A stretch of DNA of 64,000 nucleotides from Ensifer canadensis (GCF_017488845.2 NZ_CP083375.1:62001-126000); one strand, 5' to 3'; counted from the stretch's first letter, positions 26,120 through 36,352 are shown. Program-made: numbers and translations. The notes: a model not told the origin generated them from the letters alone.

Positions 26120-26194
26120 TCCGGTTGTCTTCCCTTGGACTCTTTGCGGCGTGTGTCTCGCTGCCGAGAATCCTGCAAACGCACGTTCTAGGGA

Positions 26195-26212
26195 ATGTGC
26201 AGATTTGCACGT
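26195..26212. promoter_or_regulatory. tra box (TraR-binding site)
   Basis: ATGTGCAGATTTGCACGT matches the 18-bp Ti tra box (ATGTGCAGATCTGCACAT) at 16 of 18 positions. It lies in the divergent traC/traA promoter region, where TraR bound to its acyl-homoserine lactone activates both operons. Confidence 0.88.
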
Positions 26213-26257
26213 CGGCAAAGCCGACACTTTGGAAGATGATCCCGCCGTTCCGAAGGA

Positions 26258-26300
26258 GCGGATCCAAGGGCGCAATTATACGTCGCTGATGCGACGCGTG
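26258..26300. other. oriT: origin of transfer (oriT) with nic region
   Basis: AGGGCGCAATTATA (26267-26280) read on the minus strand gives TATAATTGCGCCCT, the RSF1010-like nic region of Ti-plasmid oriTs. It is followed by the inverted repeat CGTCGC-TGAT-GCGACG (26281-26296). Position between traC and traA is the standard one. Confidence 0.85.
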
Positions 26301-26365
26301 CTCAGAGGCCTCAGACGGCCCGCCGCTCCCGACGAACGAGGTTCATATCCGGGAGTTTTATCGCC

Positions 26366-29300
26366 GTGGCCATCGCCCACTTCTCAGTCAACATCGTCAG
26401 CCGTGGCGACGGCCGCAGCGCAGTGCTGTCGGCGGCTTATCGGCACTGCGCGAAGATGGACTATGAGCGTGAAGCCCGCACCATCGACTACTCCCGGAAG
26501 GAGGGCTTGCTGCACGAGGAGTTCGTGCTTCCTGCGGATGCGCCGCAATGGGCACGGAAGCTGATCGCCGACAGTTCGGTGTCCGGAGCTTCTGAGGCGT
26601 TTTGGAACAAGGTGGAGGCCTTCGAGAAGCGGATCGATGCCCAGCTTGCCAAGGAGGTGACCATTGCTCTGCCGCTTGAACTCAAGCCCAAACAGAACGT
26701 CGCGCTCGTCCGGGACTTTGTTGAAAAGCACATCCTGTCGCAAGGCATGGCCGCTGACTGGGTCTACCACGACAATCCGGGCAACCCGCACATCCATCTG
26801 ATGACGACGCTGCGGCCGCTGACCGAGGAAGGTTTTGGGCCGAAGAAGGTTGCGGTCATCGGCGAGGACGGGCAGCCGCTTCGAAACACCGCCGGCAAAA
26901 TCGTCTACGAGCTATGGGCTGGCGGCAACAAGGACTTCAATGCGTTTCGCGACGCCTGGTTCGAACGTCAGAACCATCATCTGACGCTGAACGGGGTCGC
27001 GCTACAGGTCGACGGCCGGTCCTATGAGAAGCAGGGTATCGAGCTCCGGCCGACCATCCATCTCGGCGTTGGCGCCAAGGCGATCGAGCGGAAAGCCGTG
27101 GTGGAAGGGGAGCGTCCTTCGCTCGAGCGGCTCGACCTGCAGGAGGCGCGCAAGACCGAGAACGTGCGGCGCATTCAGGCGCGCCCGGAGATCGTGCTCG
27201 ATCTCGTCTCCCGTGAGAAGAGCGTCTTCGATGAACGCGACGTGGCCAAGGTGCTGCATCGCTATATCGATGATCAGGGCATTTTCCAGCAGCTTCTGGC
27301 GCGCATTCTCCAAAGCCCGGAAATCCTACGTCTGCAGCGCGACACGATCGAGTTCGCGACCGGCCAGAGGCTGCCGGCGCGGTACACGACGCGAGAGCTG
27401 ATCCGGCTCGAAGCGGAGATGGCACGGCGCTCGCTCTGGCTCTCCGAGCGGAAAACGCATGGTGTTTCCAAGACGGTGCTGGAAGCGACGTTCGCGCGCC
27501 ATGCCCGCCTGTCGGCTGAACAGCGAGTAGCAATTGAGCACGTCGCCGGTTCCGCGCGCGTCGCCGCCGTCGTCGGTCGCGCTGGTGCGGGCAAGACCTC
27601 GATGATGAAGGCTGCGCGAGAAGCCTGGGAACTCGCCGGTTACCGGGTCGTCGGTGGCGCTCTTGCCGGCAAGGCGGCAGAGGGTCTGGAAAAGGAAGCA
27701 GGGATCCAAAGCCGCACGCTCGCGTCATGGGAGCTGCGCTGGAAGAAGGACCGCGACACGCTCGACGCAAACACCGTCTTCGTCATGGATGAGGCCGGAA
27801 TGGTCTCGTCCAGGCAAATGGCCGGCTTTGTGGAGGCCGCGGTCAAGTCCGGAGCCAAGCTCGTGCTTGTCGGCGATCCCGAGCAGCTTCAGCCGATTGA
27901 AGCGGGTGCCGCGTTTCGCGCTATCGCCGATCGTGTCGGTTATGCCGAACTCGAAACCATCTATCGCCAGCGAGAGGACTGGATGCGCAAAGCCTCGCTC
28001 GATCTGGCACGCGGCCGCGTTGGCGAGGCGCTCATCGCCTATCGCTCAGAGGGCAAGGTGCTTGGCGCGGAGCTGAAGGCTCAGGCCGTCGAACACCTGG
28101 TCGCCGACTGGAACCGCGACTACGATCCGTCAAAATCCATGCTGATGCTGGCGCATCTTCGGCGCGACGTTCGAATGCTCAATGTCATGGCGCGTGAGAA
28201 GCTGGTCGAGCGCGGCATTCTCGGTGAGGGGCATAGCTTCAGGACCGCCGACGGTATCCGCCATTTCGACGCTGGCGACCAGATCGTCTTCCTCAAGAAT
28301 GAAGGTTCGCTCGGCGTCAAGAACGGTATGATCGGCCGTGTCGTCGAGGCAGCGCCGAACCGGATTTCTGTCGTGATCGGCGAGGGCGATCAGCGTCGCC
28401 AGGTGTCGGTCGAGCAGCGCTTCTACAACAACCTCGATCATGGCTATGCGACCACGGTCCACAAAAGCCAGGGCGCCACCGTCGACAGGGTGAAGGTACT
28501 CGCGTCACTCTCGCTCGATCGCCATCTGACCTATGTCGCGATGACTCGCCATCGTGAGGACTTGGCACTCTATTATGGCCGCCGTTCGTTCTCCAAGGCA
28601 GGCGGGCTGACGCAAATCCTGTCGCGCAGGAATGCCAAGGAGACCACGCTCGACTACGAGCGCGGCAACCTCTATCGCCCGGCGCTCGCTTTTGCCGAGA
28701 ACCGCGGCCTGCACATCGTCCAGGTCGCCCGGACCCTGCTACGCGACCGGCTCGACTGGACGCTGCGCCAGAGCTCGAAACTTGCCGATCTTGCTGTTCG
28801 CCTTCGAGCTGCCGGCGAGCGTCTCGGCCTTTTGCAAACTCTAAAAACCCAAACGACAAAGGAGACCCGCCCGATGGTGTCAGGCGTGAAACTGTTCCCG
28901 GTACTGTTGAGCGATGTCGTCGGTCGGAAGGTTGCGGACGATCCCGCTGTGAAGAAGCAATGGGACGAGGTCTCGACACGTTTTCGCTATGTGTTCGCCG
29001 ATCCGGAGACCGCCTTCCGTACCATGAACTTCGACGCGGTCCTTGCCGACAGCCAAGTTGCGTCGCAGACGCTGAACAAGCTTGCCGCGGATCCGTCGTC
29101 GATCGGCCCGCTCAAGGGCAAGACCGGCGTCCTCGCCAGCAAGTCTGACCGCGAAGCCCGACGCGTCGCCGAGGTCAACGTACCCGCGCTGAGGCGCGAC
29201 ATCGAAACCTACCTTCGCATCCGCGAGGTCGCCGTGCAGCGGCTCGAAAGTGAGGAGAAGACGCAGCGTCTGCGCGTCTCGATCGACATCCCGGCGCTAT

Positions 29301-29668
29301 CACCTGCTGCACAAAGTGTGTTGGAACGGGTACGCGACGCGATTGACCGCAGTGATCTTCCCACCGCGATGGCATACGCACTCAGCAATCGCGAAACCAA
29401 GGCCGAGATCGATGGTTTTGGCAAGGCGGTGACCGAGCGGTTCGGCGAGCGGACGCTGCTGAGTAATGCCGCGCGAGACCCGCAAGGTCAGCTGTTCGAC
29501 AAGCTCTCGGAGGGGTTGGCGCCTCAGGAAAAGGAGCGGCTGAAGGAAGCCTGGCCGGTCATGCGGACGGCTCAGCAGCTGTCGGCCCATGAACGCACAG
29601 TGGTAACGCTGAAGCAGGTTGAAGATCTTAAGCTCGCTCAGCGTCAGACGCCGATGATCAAGCAATGA
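26366..29668 (+). CDS. traA: relaxase-helicase TraA
   Basis: 1100 aa, the same length as Ti TraA. The N-terminal MobQ-type relaxase has the His motif [10 protein letters not shown] (~residue 137-146). The C-terminal two thirds is a RecD/TraI-like helicase with Walker [11 protein letters not shown] (~404), Walker [10 protein letters not shown] (~475) and [12 protein letters not shown] (~700). It nicks oriT, stays bound to the 5' end and unwinds the transferred strand. Start is GTG 26366. The stop overlaps traF (ATGA). Confidence 0.95.
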   Translation: MAIAHFSVNIVSRGDGRSAVLSAAYRHCAKMDYEREARTIDYSRKEGLLHEEFVLPADAPQWARKLIADSSVSGASEAFWNKVEAFEKRIDAQLAKEVTIALPLELKPKQNVALVRDFVEKHILSQGMAADWVYHDNPGNPHIHLMTTLRPLTEEGFGPKKVAVIGEDGQPLRNTAGKIVYELWAGGNKDFNAFRDAWFERQNHHLTLNGVALQVDGRSYEKQGIELRPTIHLGVGAKAIERKAVVEGERPSLERLDLQEARKTENVRRIQARPEIVLDLVSREKSVFDERDVAKVLHRYIDDQGIFQQLLARILQSPEILRLQRDTIEFATGQRLPARYTTRELIRLEAEMARRSLWLSERKTHGVSKTVLEATFARHARLSAEQRVAIEHVAGSARVAAVVGRAGAGKTSMMKAAREAWELAGYRVVGGALAGKAAEGLEKEAGIQSRTLASWELRWKKDRDTLDANTVFVMDEAGMVSSRQMAGFVEAAVKSGAKLVLVGDPEQLQPIEAGAAFRAIADRVGYAELETIYRQREDWMRKASLDLARGRVGEALIAYRSEGKVLGAELKAQAVEHLVADWNRDYDPSKSMLMLAHLRRDVRMLNVMAREKLVERGILGEGHSFRTADGIRHFDAGDQIVFLKNEGSLGVKNGMIGRVVEAAPNRISVVIGEGDQRRQVSVEQRFYNNLDHGYATTVHKSQGATVDRVKVLASLSLDRHLTYVAMTRHREDLALYYGRRSFSKAGGLTQILSRRNAKETTLDYERGNLYRPALAFAENRGLHIVQVARTLLRDRLDWTLRQSSKLADLAVRLRAAGERLGLLQTLKTQTTKETRPMVSGVKLFPVLLSDVVGRKVADDPAVKKQWDEVSTRFRYVFADPETAFRTMNFDAVLADSQVASQTLNKLAADPSSIGPLKGKTGVLASKSDREARRVAEVNVPALRRDIETYLRIREVAVQRLESEEKTQRLRVSIDIPALSPAAQSVLERVRDAIDRSDLPTAMAYALSNRETKAEIDGFGKAVTERFGERTLLSNAARDPQGQLFDKLSEGLAPQEKERLKEAWPVMRTAQQLSAHERTVVTLKQVEDLKLAQRQTPMIKQ

Positions 29669-30195
29669 GCAGGCGAGGTGCGGTCGTCTTCGTCACCCTC
29701 ACCGGGAGCCTCATGGTGGCTCTTGAAGGGATCGGTCTTGTCGGCGGCATCAGGCTGAACCTGACGCCGAGCGAACCAATTGGAATCTGGCGCATCGAGC
29801 CTTTGAGCCGAGCCCCCCTCGTCGGGGATCTTGCGTTCATCTGCCCTCCGCCTACGCCGCCGATCCAGGAGGCATGGCAGCGCGGTTATCTCCGGCGCGG
29901 ACTGTGCGCGGGCGGTTTTGCGCCCCTCATCAAGACCGTCGTAGCGCTTCCCGGCCAGCACGTCGCCATCGGCGACATCGTCAAGATCGACGGCGCTGTT
30001 CTCGACGCGTCCCGCATCCGCGAGAGCGACGGGCAGGGCCGTCCGATCATCCCCTATTCCGGGGGCATCGTGCCGCCGGGTCACGTGTTTCTCCACTCAT
30101 CCTTTGCGAGCTCCTATGACTCCAGATATTTTGGACCGATCCCCGACAGCGGGCTCCTCGGACTTGCCAAGCCGATCCTCACCTTCAATCCCTAA
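29665..30195 (+). CDS. traF: conjugal transfer peptidase TraF
   Basis: 176 aa. An N-terminal membrane anchor ([20 protein letters not shown]) is followed by a signal-peptidase-like (S26) core: [10 protein letters not shown] with the nucleophile Ser, and [12 protein letters not shown] with the general-base Lys. In RP4 the homologue processes and cyclises pilin; in Ti-type systems TraF has the same predicted role. Start overlaps the traA stop by 4 nt. Confidence 0.93.
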   Translation: MSRRGAVVFVTLTGSLMVALEGIGLVGGIRLNLTPSEPIGIWRIEPLSRAPLVGDLAFICPPPTPPIQEAWQRGYLRRGLCAGGFAPLIKTVVALPGQHVAIGDIVKIDGAVLDASRIRESDGQGRPIIPYSGGIVPPGHVFLHSSFASSYDSRYFGPIPDSGLLGLAKPILTFNP

Positions 30196-31360
30196 CAGCT
30201 TGCACGGACCTATCTTGATTGGTGTGTCGATCGGGGTGGGCACGGTTGCCTGGAGCGGAAACATGACGACCCTCCCGGTCGCTATGTTCTTTCCATTGTT
30301 GTGGGCGAAGTCGTCAGCACGGCTGGTCGCGGCTGCCGTGTCAGCGAGCTATTTCCTCGCCGCTTCCCGCGGCTTGCCGATGGGTGTCGCAAACTTCTAC
30401 GCCGCCGATCTCTGGCCGGGCCTCCTGCTTTGGGCGATGGCGTCTGCGGGCTTTTCCCTCGTGCATGCCGTGCTCTGGACAGGGCAGCCGGAAAAGAGAA
30501 GGGGCGTGCGGTATTTGCTCGCCATGGTTCTGATGGGTGTGCCGCCCTTCGGGATTGCCGGCTGGGCGCATCCGCTAACCGCGGCTGGAGTCCTGTTCCC
30601 GGGTTGGGGATGGTTTGGTCTTGGAGCGACCGCGATCCTGTTGGTCGTCATGACCGGTCGACGGTGGCAAATCGCGGTCGCAGTCCTGTTGGGACTATAC
30701 GCCAGGTCCGCCACGGACTGGACGCAGCCAAAGGTACCAGACAGCTGGAAAGGGGTCGACCTTGCACTCGGGCAAAATCTCGGTCGAGAAGGCGCCCTGC
30801 GTTATCATCGTGACTTAATTGCAACCGTTCGTGCGGAGGGCGAAGAGGCCCGTTTCGTGGTTTTGCCTGAGAGCGCGCTTGGCTTCTGGACGCCGACCAT
30901 TGCACACGTCTGGCAGCATGATTTGCCAGGATCCGGCGTCACCGTGATCGCAGGTGCGGCGGTCATCGATGCTGCCGGCTACGACAATGTCATGGTGGCT
31001 ATCTCGGAAGCTGAGGCCCGTATCCTCTATCGCGAGCGCATGCCGGTCCCTGTTTCAATGTGGCAGCCGTGGCGGGCCTGGCTGGGTCAGCGCGGCGGCG
31101 CACACGCTCACTTTTTCACCAACCCCGTCGTCGAGCTCGGTGGCCAGAGGATCGCGCCGCTGATCTGCTACGAGCAACTCATCGTCTGGCCTGTCCTACA
31201 GTCGATGCTGCACAAGCCGGACATGATTGTCGCCGCCGGCAATGGCTGGTGGACATCGGGTACCTCGATCATCGCGATCCAGAACGCCAGCACTAGCGCC
31301 TGGGCCCGGCTGTTCGACTTGCCCCTCGTCACCGCCTTCAACTCCCAAGCAGAGGAATAG
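30116..31360 (+). CDS. traB: conjugal transfer protein TraB (nitrilase-like, membrane)
   Basis: About 414 aa. N-terminal half: several membrane segments (residues ~30-185). C-terminal half: a carbon-nitrogen hydrolase fold with LPESALGFW (Glu) and [13 protein letters not shown] (Cys), resembling apolipoprotein N-acyltransferase/nitrilase. TraB is dispensable but raises transfer in Ti plasmids (family knowledge). Start is uncertain: ATG 30116 overlaps traF by 80 nt; a TTG at about 30199, just after traF, would also give a complete protein. Confidence 0.9.
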   Translation: MTPDILDRSPTAGSSDLPSRSSPSIPNSLHGPILIGVSIGVGTVAWSGNMTTLPVAMFFPLLWAKSSARLVAAAVSASYFLAASRGLPMGVANFYAADLWPGLLLWAMASAGFSLVHAVLWTGQPEKRRGVRYLLAMVLMGVPPFGIAGWAHPLTAAGVLFPGWGWFGLGATAILLVVMTGRRWQIAVAVLLGLYARSATDWTQPKVPDSWKGVDLALGQNLGREGALRYHRDLIATVRAEGEEARFVVLPESALGFWTPTIAHVWQHDLPGSGVTVIAGAAVIDAAGYDNVMVAISEAEARILYRERMPVPVSMWQPWRAWLGQRGGAHAHFFTNPVVELGGQRIAPLICYEQLIVWPVLQSMLHKPDMIVAAGNGWWTSGTSIIAIQNASTSAWARLFDLPLVTAFNSQAEE

Positions 31361-31365
31361 CAACT

Positions 31366-31983
31366 ATGGTCGATGCCGCTCTTATCCGGCAATGCGCCGA
31401 TCCGGGTCTAAAGCCTGCCATCGTCGAAAAGTTCATCGCGCAAGCCGGATCCGACGATCCGCTTGCCGTGACGGTTCGCTCGGGCAACCGGATCATCCTC
31501 GTGCCTCAGGCGAAAACACCCGAGCAGGCGATGGCACTGATCGGCGAGTATGTCGGACAGGCTGTCGTACGTGTGGGAATCACGCAATATCCGGCCGGTC
31601 TGGGGATCAAGGATGTCTGGGAGTTGAAACCGGATCTTGTCGACGCTTGCAAGAATATCCGCATGGGAACGGTGCTGTTCGGAAAGGTCTACCGGATCGT
31701 CACCAAGTGGTACGGCAATGCCGTCGACGAAGCCTTCGAGGACGCCATCATTTCCTGGCAGAGCGGATATTTCGAGGGAAAGGCCGTGTTCACGGCCCCC
31801 GATCCTGGCAACGTAAAACTCGCCGAGCCAAGGCAAGACGACCCGAGCATCGAGCCGGCTGCGGATGCTAGTGCGAAGCCACAGGACCGAGGAGGCCCGG
31901 ACGATTCGAAAGCCGACGGTGCAAGCGATCCAAACAGGGCAGGAATGCGCATCGATCTCTCCGGAATCGGAGGCTCGAGATAG
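31366..31983 (+). CDS. traH: conjugal transfer protein TraH
   Basis: 205 aa with a globular first ~145 residues (PGLKPAIVEKFIAQAGSDDP, GITQYPAGLGIKDVWELKPD) and a disordered acidic tail. Matches TraH, last gene of the traA-F-B-H operon. RBS AGGAATAG overlaps the traB stop. Its exact role is unknown. Confidence 0.9.
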   Translation: MVDAALIRQCADPGLKPAIVEKFIAQAGSDDPLAVTVRSGNRIILVPQAKTPEQAMALIGEYVGQAVVRVGITQYPAGLGIKDVWELKPDLVDACKNIRMGTVLFGKVYRIVTKWYGNAVDEAFEDAIISWQSGYFEGKAVFTAPDPGNVKLAEPRQDDPSIEPAADASAKPQDRGGPDDSKADGASDPNRAGMRIDLSGIGGSR

Positions 31984-32112
31984 ACCGGATTTTCGCCGCG
32001 TCACAATTCAAACGGCGATCATCCAATGGTGAACACGTACACACCGAACGATGCGGCAGATCCCTCGGTATGCGGAAACCGTAGACCCGTCGCGCTTCTC
32101 GAAAGGAAACCA

Positions 32113-32850
32113 ATGGAAAATCGACAACCGTCGCCATTGTCATGGTCGCTGGCGATATTGCGAAGGGTAAGCAGCAGAGCGGATTTGAATGTCGCTATCG
32201 CCGATATTCGAGAGCGATACCATTTTGCTCATCTGGTCTTCTTGGTGGTCCGGCCAGCAAATCGGGCGGACGCCTATCCCTTCTATTGCACGACATATCC
32301 GGAGGAATGGACATCCCTTTATCTTCGAAAAAACTATTTCGAAATCGACCCTGTCATGGAACTCAGCCGCACCGGCTTTCTGCCCGCAGATTGGTCAAAT
32401 CTCGATCGGAGATCCCCAGGAACCCGAAGTTTTTTCAAGGAGGCGTCGTCATTCGACATTGGCCGGCACGGTCTGACAGTTCCGATCAGAGGCCCGGGCG
32501 GCGAACGCAGCCTGTTTTCGGTGACGTCGAACCTGCCGGGGCCTGAGTGGCGGAAACTACGTGTATCGAGTAACTACGACCTTCAGATACTCTCCCATTA
32601 TCTGCACGAGAAAGTGCTGTCTGTGTCGGGCCTGCGCCAAGGTGGCGGCTACCGGAAACTATCCCGGCGAGAACAGGAATGTCTTCAACTCCTGGCGCGC
32701 GGCCTCGTTTCGAAGCGCATCGCCGCGAGACTGCAGATTTCGGAGAATGCCGTGCGCCTCTACCTCACGTTAGCCAAACGCAAACTCGATGCCAGGACGA
32801 TGTATCAGGCTATCGCAAGGGCAAGCTTCCTTGAAATAATCGAGACCTGA
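32113..32850 (+). CDS. LuxR-type quorum-sensing regulator (TraR-independent)
   Basis: 245 aa from ATG 32113 (GAAAGGAAAC RBS). The autoinducer-binding domain keeps all four key residues: Trp66 and Tyr70 (EEWTSLYL), Asp79 (FEIDP) and Trp94 (PADW). The C-terminal LuxR HTH is complete (LSRREQECLQLLARGLVSKR, then ISENAVRLYL). It therefore should bind an acyl-homoserine lactone. It is not TraR (that gene is at 48.9-49.6 kb) and no luxI gene is beside it. A 24-bp near-palindrome 64 nt downstream, ahead of the methyltransferase-like gene, is its likely target. Confidence 0.9.
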   Translation: MENRQPSPLSWSLAILRRVSSRADLNVAIADIRERYHFAHLVFLVVRPANRADAYPFYCTTYPEEWTSLYLRKNYFEIDPVMELSRTGFLPADWSNLDRRSPGTRSFFKEASSFDIGRHGLTVPIRGPGGERSLFSVTSNLPGPEWRKLRVSSNYDLQILSHYLHEKVLSVSGLRQGGGYRKLSRREQECLQLLARGLVSKRIAARLQISENAVRLYLTLAKRKLDARTMYQAIARASFLEIIET

Positions 32851-32913
32851 CACCGCGCAAATACGCCTTTTCGGCGTTTTGACGACGTCTTTGAACAAGT
32901 CAAAGTTGCGAGT

Positions 32914-32937
32914 CAATCTCCCGATATCGGTAGATTG
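32914..32937. promoter_or_regulatory. 24-bp near-palindromic operator (lux-box-like)
   Basis: Left arm CAATCTCCCGAT and right arm ATCGGTAGATTG are reverse complements at 11 of 12 positions. It lies between the LuxR gene and the methyltransferase-like gene, 150 bp before the latter's start. Size and symmetry fit a LuxR-type binding site, but the sequence is unlike the tra box. Confidence 0.65.
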
Positions 32938-32985
32938 CATCGAGTCTCCTGGGCAATCAACTCTACGCAATCACGGTTAGTCGCG

Positions 32986-33009
32986 AAAAATGCCCTTGGG
33001 CAAAGGGCA
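32986..33009 (-). terminator. terminator-like hairpin in minus orientation
   Basis: TGCCCTT / AAGGGCA (32991-32997 with 33003-33009), 5-nt loop. On the plus strand it is preceded by AAAAA, so on the minus strand it becomes a hairpin followed by TTTTT. No minus-strand gene reads into it, so it may end an antisense RNA or be an RNA structure in the leader of the next gene. Confidence 0.35.
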
Positions 33010-33087
33010 ATCGGCGGAGCTGTGAGCCCTGATCCGAAAGTCGGATCACGCGGCACCCATCGTTTGGCTTGAAACGAGGATCGCACC

Positions 33088-34137
33088 ATGGTGGACAGCA
33101 AGACAATAGGCGCCTGGCGGAAGGCTCCGCGCCTCAATTCGTTTGCAACCTTCTTCGAACAAACGGCCAGCGGACTGGGAGGGGCGCCTGATCTGGGCAG
33201 GCCCGAACCTGAGATGGGTCTCCTGTCGTTCGATCTCGCTTGCATGACATTCTGGGATACGCACCGGCGTTTGTGGGGACATTTCGACAGCCACTATTTT
33301 GCAAGTATTCCCTATCGGCTGGAGGAGGAGTGTCGCCTGGGTGCCGCCATCTTCTCGTTTGCGGAAAAGACGTGGGCACGCGGCAGACGTCCTGCGACGA
33401 TCTACACCCTGGGAGCTGGCGCCGGCACCCTTGCGAGGACACTGGCAAAGCTTGGTGACGGGCGCCTGAAAACCCTCAATTGCAGTCCCACAGACGGCAA
33501 TCGCGTCAGCTTTTTCGCCAGGAGAGGTAGCGAGGATGCTCACTTTTACCACGGGCCGTTCTTCGAACTCGACGATGAGCGCTATGCGGAAGATGAAACT
33601 CTTCAGCCTTTCCGGGACGGATATGATGTCCTGCTCGAAGACACGACGTTCCAGATGTACGGGCGTGACAGGGACAATCAAACTGGCTTCATTGCGCCCC
33701 GTGTCCGTTCCAACGGCGTGTTGGTTCAGGTGCAAAAGCTCGTCCACGGAAACACGGAAGCCTATCTTGAGCGAGAGCGCCATAAGGACGAGGTGTTCAA
33801 GTCGAGGTTTTTTACCAAGAGGCAGATTGTCGAGAAGAAGCGTGGTGTTCTGGATACGATGTTCGATTTCCAGGTCGATCTGGAGACATCGCGATCTGCT
33901 CTCCGATCGTACTTCCGCTATGCCGTCGTCACGTGGAATAGCGGGAATTTCTATACGATCGTCTCCTCCAATTCCTTGAATTCGCTGCGAGACTTTGTCA
34001 CTTCCATGGTGAAGCCGGCGATACCGCCAGAATTTTGCCACGAGCAGCTGCCGCAGATCCTCGTGAATGACGAGAAAAATCCGATCCCGTCAGACTGGGC
34101 GTGGCGACCGCCGCAGTCGATCGACCGCGAAACCTGA
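33088..34137 (+). CDS. class I methyltransferase-like protein
   Basis: 349 aa; RBS GAGGAT. A Rossmann SAM-binding motif IYTLGAGAGTLARTL lies at residues ~105-119, followed by an acidic strand end (LLEDTTFQMYG, ~190) in the position of motif IV. The first ~100 residues are an extra N-terminal region. It resembles small-molecule methyltransferases more than DNA methylases (no NPPY/PC motif). It is first in a run with the 468-aa protein (31-nt gap) and a GNAT, and lies behind the LuxR gene and operator, suggesting a quorum-controlled biosynthetic unit. Substrate unknown. Confidence 0.65.
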   Translation: MVDSKTIGAWRKAPRLNSFATFFEQTASGLGGAPDLGRPEPEMGLLSFDLACMTFWDTHRRLWGHFDSHYFASIPYRLEEECRLGAAIFSFAEKTWARGRRPATIYTLGAGAGTLARTLAKLGDGRLKTLNCSPTDGNRVSFFARRGSEDAHFYHGPFFELDDERYAEDETLQPFRDGYDVLLEDTTFQMYGRDRDNQTGFIAPRVRSNGVLVQVQKLVHGNTEAYLERERHKDEVFKSRFFTKRQIVEKKRGVLDTMFDFQVDLETSRSALRSYFRYAVVTWNSGNFYTIVSSNSLNSLRDFVTSMVKPAIPPEFCHEQLPQILVNDEKNPIPSDWAWRPPQSIDRET

Positions 34138-34168
34138 CCGGTCGGTTGTTGATGCGAGAATAGCAAAA

Positions 34169-35575
34169 ATGAGCAAAGAGCTGTCGAGCGCCACGGGCGG
34201 TCAAAGTGCTGCGGAGGATGTAAGACGGACTTTGTCTTTTCTGATGCCCGACCTTGCCAGGTTCTGGGCGCTTCCGCTCAAGGACTACGCATCTGCGGTT
34301 TACGCAGAAGGCCGCCGCGGCCGATGTTCGGTTCGCGACGATGCGATGATCCGGTTTCGGACTTTTGTCGCTCGGATCGCGTTAAGGTCAGGGGCCAGTC
34401 AGGATGAGGCAGAGAATGCAGGCCGGCAAATAGCGGCCTCGCCGGTTATCCAAACCGGTCCCCACTGTCATTTGCTGATCGAGCCCGATGCATTCTACAC
34501 GCACCTGTTCAGTGCACTCGGCCTCACCGCCCACGCCCGCCGGTGGCACATCTGCTACAGCTCTTCGACGGTAAAATTCATCGAAAAGGCGAAAAAAGGC
34601 CCTGGATGGCTTTCGCTTGGCGGCGAGGTTGTGAACGTGTTCGGCCTGTCTCGAAGCCGGATGGATCCTTGCAGTGTTTGTGGCTTCAGTGGGCCTTATC
34701 GCTTCACGCTGGCGGGGCAAAATGGCGGCGGATCCGCCAATGCCGCCGCGGCACAGCTCAAGGCTATTTTGCCGGACACCGAATTTCCGTCAGGGGCCGA
34801 GGCGATCAAAGCTGCCAATCAGGTCCTATGGCGACGGTCGTTTCCGCCGTCTCTCCGGCTGCTGCAATTTGACGATATCGATGTTGCCGATCTCGTCGCG
34901 GACCATTTCGAGGATTCGGCATCGTGGCTATCGACCCATCTCGCCGGGCCTGGCCGGTTTGCGGACAGGATTTTGAGGACGGTGGATCAGCTCAACGCTG
35001 GACCGTGGGCGGGATGGGTCCGCCAGACGACCGATTTTTTCTGGGGTCTGCAGGATGGCAGGATATTTCCCTTGCGTTTCCATGATGGCGTTCTTTCAAG
35101 CTGGCACCCTTCGTTCCGTGAAGTAAGATTCGATCCGGAAAGCCTCGCGGCAGCGCTACGCCAGCGCAGCTTGGTGCCGAATCTGCTCATGACGTTTCTG
35201 GTGACATCGATCCTGCCGGGCGTTCGCGTTCTCGGCGGATGCCGCCAGACCGTCTATTATCCCCTCATACGGTATCTCACAGCAACTGCACTCGATGTCT
35301 CGACCGACCGGGAACTCATTGACGCACTGCGTGCTGACGAGCGACCTGGAATGTGGGGGCACCGGGTCCTGCGCCCAATGAACGGCTCCCCATTCATGGA
35401 GACCGAAGAAAACGGATCTGGGCTGCAGATAGCTGCCAGATATGGGGCCTGCTCTTTGGAGGATGCCGCCGGCGACCTTGCCAGTTTCACCGGCGATCCG
35501 ATTTGGGCAGAGCTGTCGGCGCAAATAAGGGCTCAAGCAATTCACCCTGCTTCCGTGGAGTGGCAGTGGGCATAG
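34169..35575 (+). CDS. unknown 468-aa protein, faintly BshC-like
   Basis: 468 aa from ATG 34169 (a start at 34067 would overlap the previous gene). Visible features: IQTGPHCHLLIEPDAFYTHL at residues ~95-113, a CxxC (PCSVCG, 168-172), and LLMTFLVTSILPGVRVLGG with following YYPLIRY near 337-367. The 'TGPH...' block and the later 'LP...GG..Q..Y' block recall the layout of BshC, the cysteine-adding enzyme of bacillithiol synthesis, but this is a weak impression, not a family match. No membrane segment. Probably works with the adjacent methyltransferase-like protein and GNAT. Confidence 0.6.
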   Translation: MSKELSSATGGQSAAEDVRRTLSFLMPDLARFWALPLKDYASAVYAEGRRGRCSVRDDAMIRFRTFVARIALRSGASQDEAENAGRQIAASPVIQTGPHCHLLIEPDAFYTHLFSALGLTAHARRWHICYSSSTVKFIEKAKKGPGWLSLGGEVVNVFGLSRSRMDPCSVCGFSGPYRFTLAGQNGGGSANAAAAQLKAILPDTEFPSGAEAIKAANQVLWRRSFPPSLRLLQFDDIDVADLVADHFEDSASWLSTHLAGPGRFADRILRTVDQLNAGPWAGWVRQTTDFFWGLQDGRIFPLRFHDGVLSSWHPSFREVRFDPESLAAALRQRSLVPNLLMTFLVTSILPGVRVLGGCRQTVYYPLIRYLTATALDVSTDRELIDALRADERPGMWGHRVLRPMNGSPFMETEENGSGLQIAARYGACSLEDAAGDLASFTGDPIWAELSAQIRAQAIHPASVEWQWA

Positions 35576-35704
35576 TCCTCGCAGCCGCTGGCGGAGCTGT
35601 GGACTGGAAGGGCTGCGCACAGGTTCCTCTGCACGCGGCGAATGGTTCGTTGGGGTCCGCAACCTTCCCCGGTGGGAGCCCGTTTCTTTTTTCTGGAGTC
35701 CATC

Positions 35705-36211
35705 ATGGTTGTGGAGCGAGTATCGATCAGGCGAATTGCCGCTGACGAGATCGATGTTTTCCGGAGCATTCGGCTAGAAGCCCTTCGTTGTGAACCGGCT
35801 TCCTTCGCGAGCCGATTTGAGGATTGGCAATTCCTCCTTGATGAGGAGTGGCGCCGAAGGCTGAATGATCCTGTCTTTGTCGCGTTCAGCAAATGCGAGC
35901 CCATTGGCATTATGGGGCTCGTGCGTTTCCGCCCGCACAAGATGGCCCATCGCGCCACCCTTTTGATGGTTTATCTGCGCGAATGTTTTCGCAGCACAGG
36001 TCTTGCCAAAGATCTTCTGGATGCTGTGATCGACTTTGCAAGAGGCGAGGGAGTTTTGCAGCTGGAACTCGCTGTCAACGCCGAAAATCCCGCGGCCTTG
36101 CGCTTCTACCGGCGCCATGGATTTATCGAGGTTGGCCGGATCCCCTGTGGACTGCTGGACGGTGACAGGGGAATCGAGGACGTCATCATGGTGCGGCGAC
36201 TGCGCGGATGA
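35705..36211 (+). CDS. GNAT-family N-acetyltransferase
   Basis: 168 aa; RBS GGAG 6 nt before ATG. GNAT fold: IRRIAADEIDVFRSIRLEAL at the N-terminus, the acetyl-CoA region LLMVYLRECFRSTGLAKDLL (a diverged Q/RxxGxG/A loop), then LELAVNAENPAALRFYRRHG near the C-terminus, which is diagnostic. It is 129 bp after the 468-aa gene, possibly the same transcript. The substrate is unknown. Confidence 0.85.
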   Translation: MVVERVSIRRIAADEIDVFRSIRLEALRCEPASFASRFEDWQFLLDEEWRRRLNDPVFVAFSKCEPIGIMGLVRFRPHKMAHRATLLMVYLRECFRSTGLAKDLLDAVIDFARGEGVLQLELAVNAENPAALRFYRRHGFIEVGRIPCGLLDGDRGIEDVIMVRRLRG

Positions 36212-36352
36212 GCATTTACCGCGCTTCTATCGGGTTTGGAATTTGGTAGCGGCTGTCATCTCCAACCACCTTGGTAGATACTGTCTAAAGACTCGGCGAT
36301 TGGGTACTCGGCCCTGCGTTTGCCGCCGTGGGCGACGAAACGGTGCATGTCG

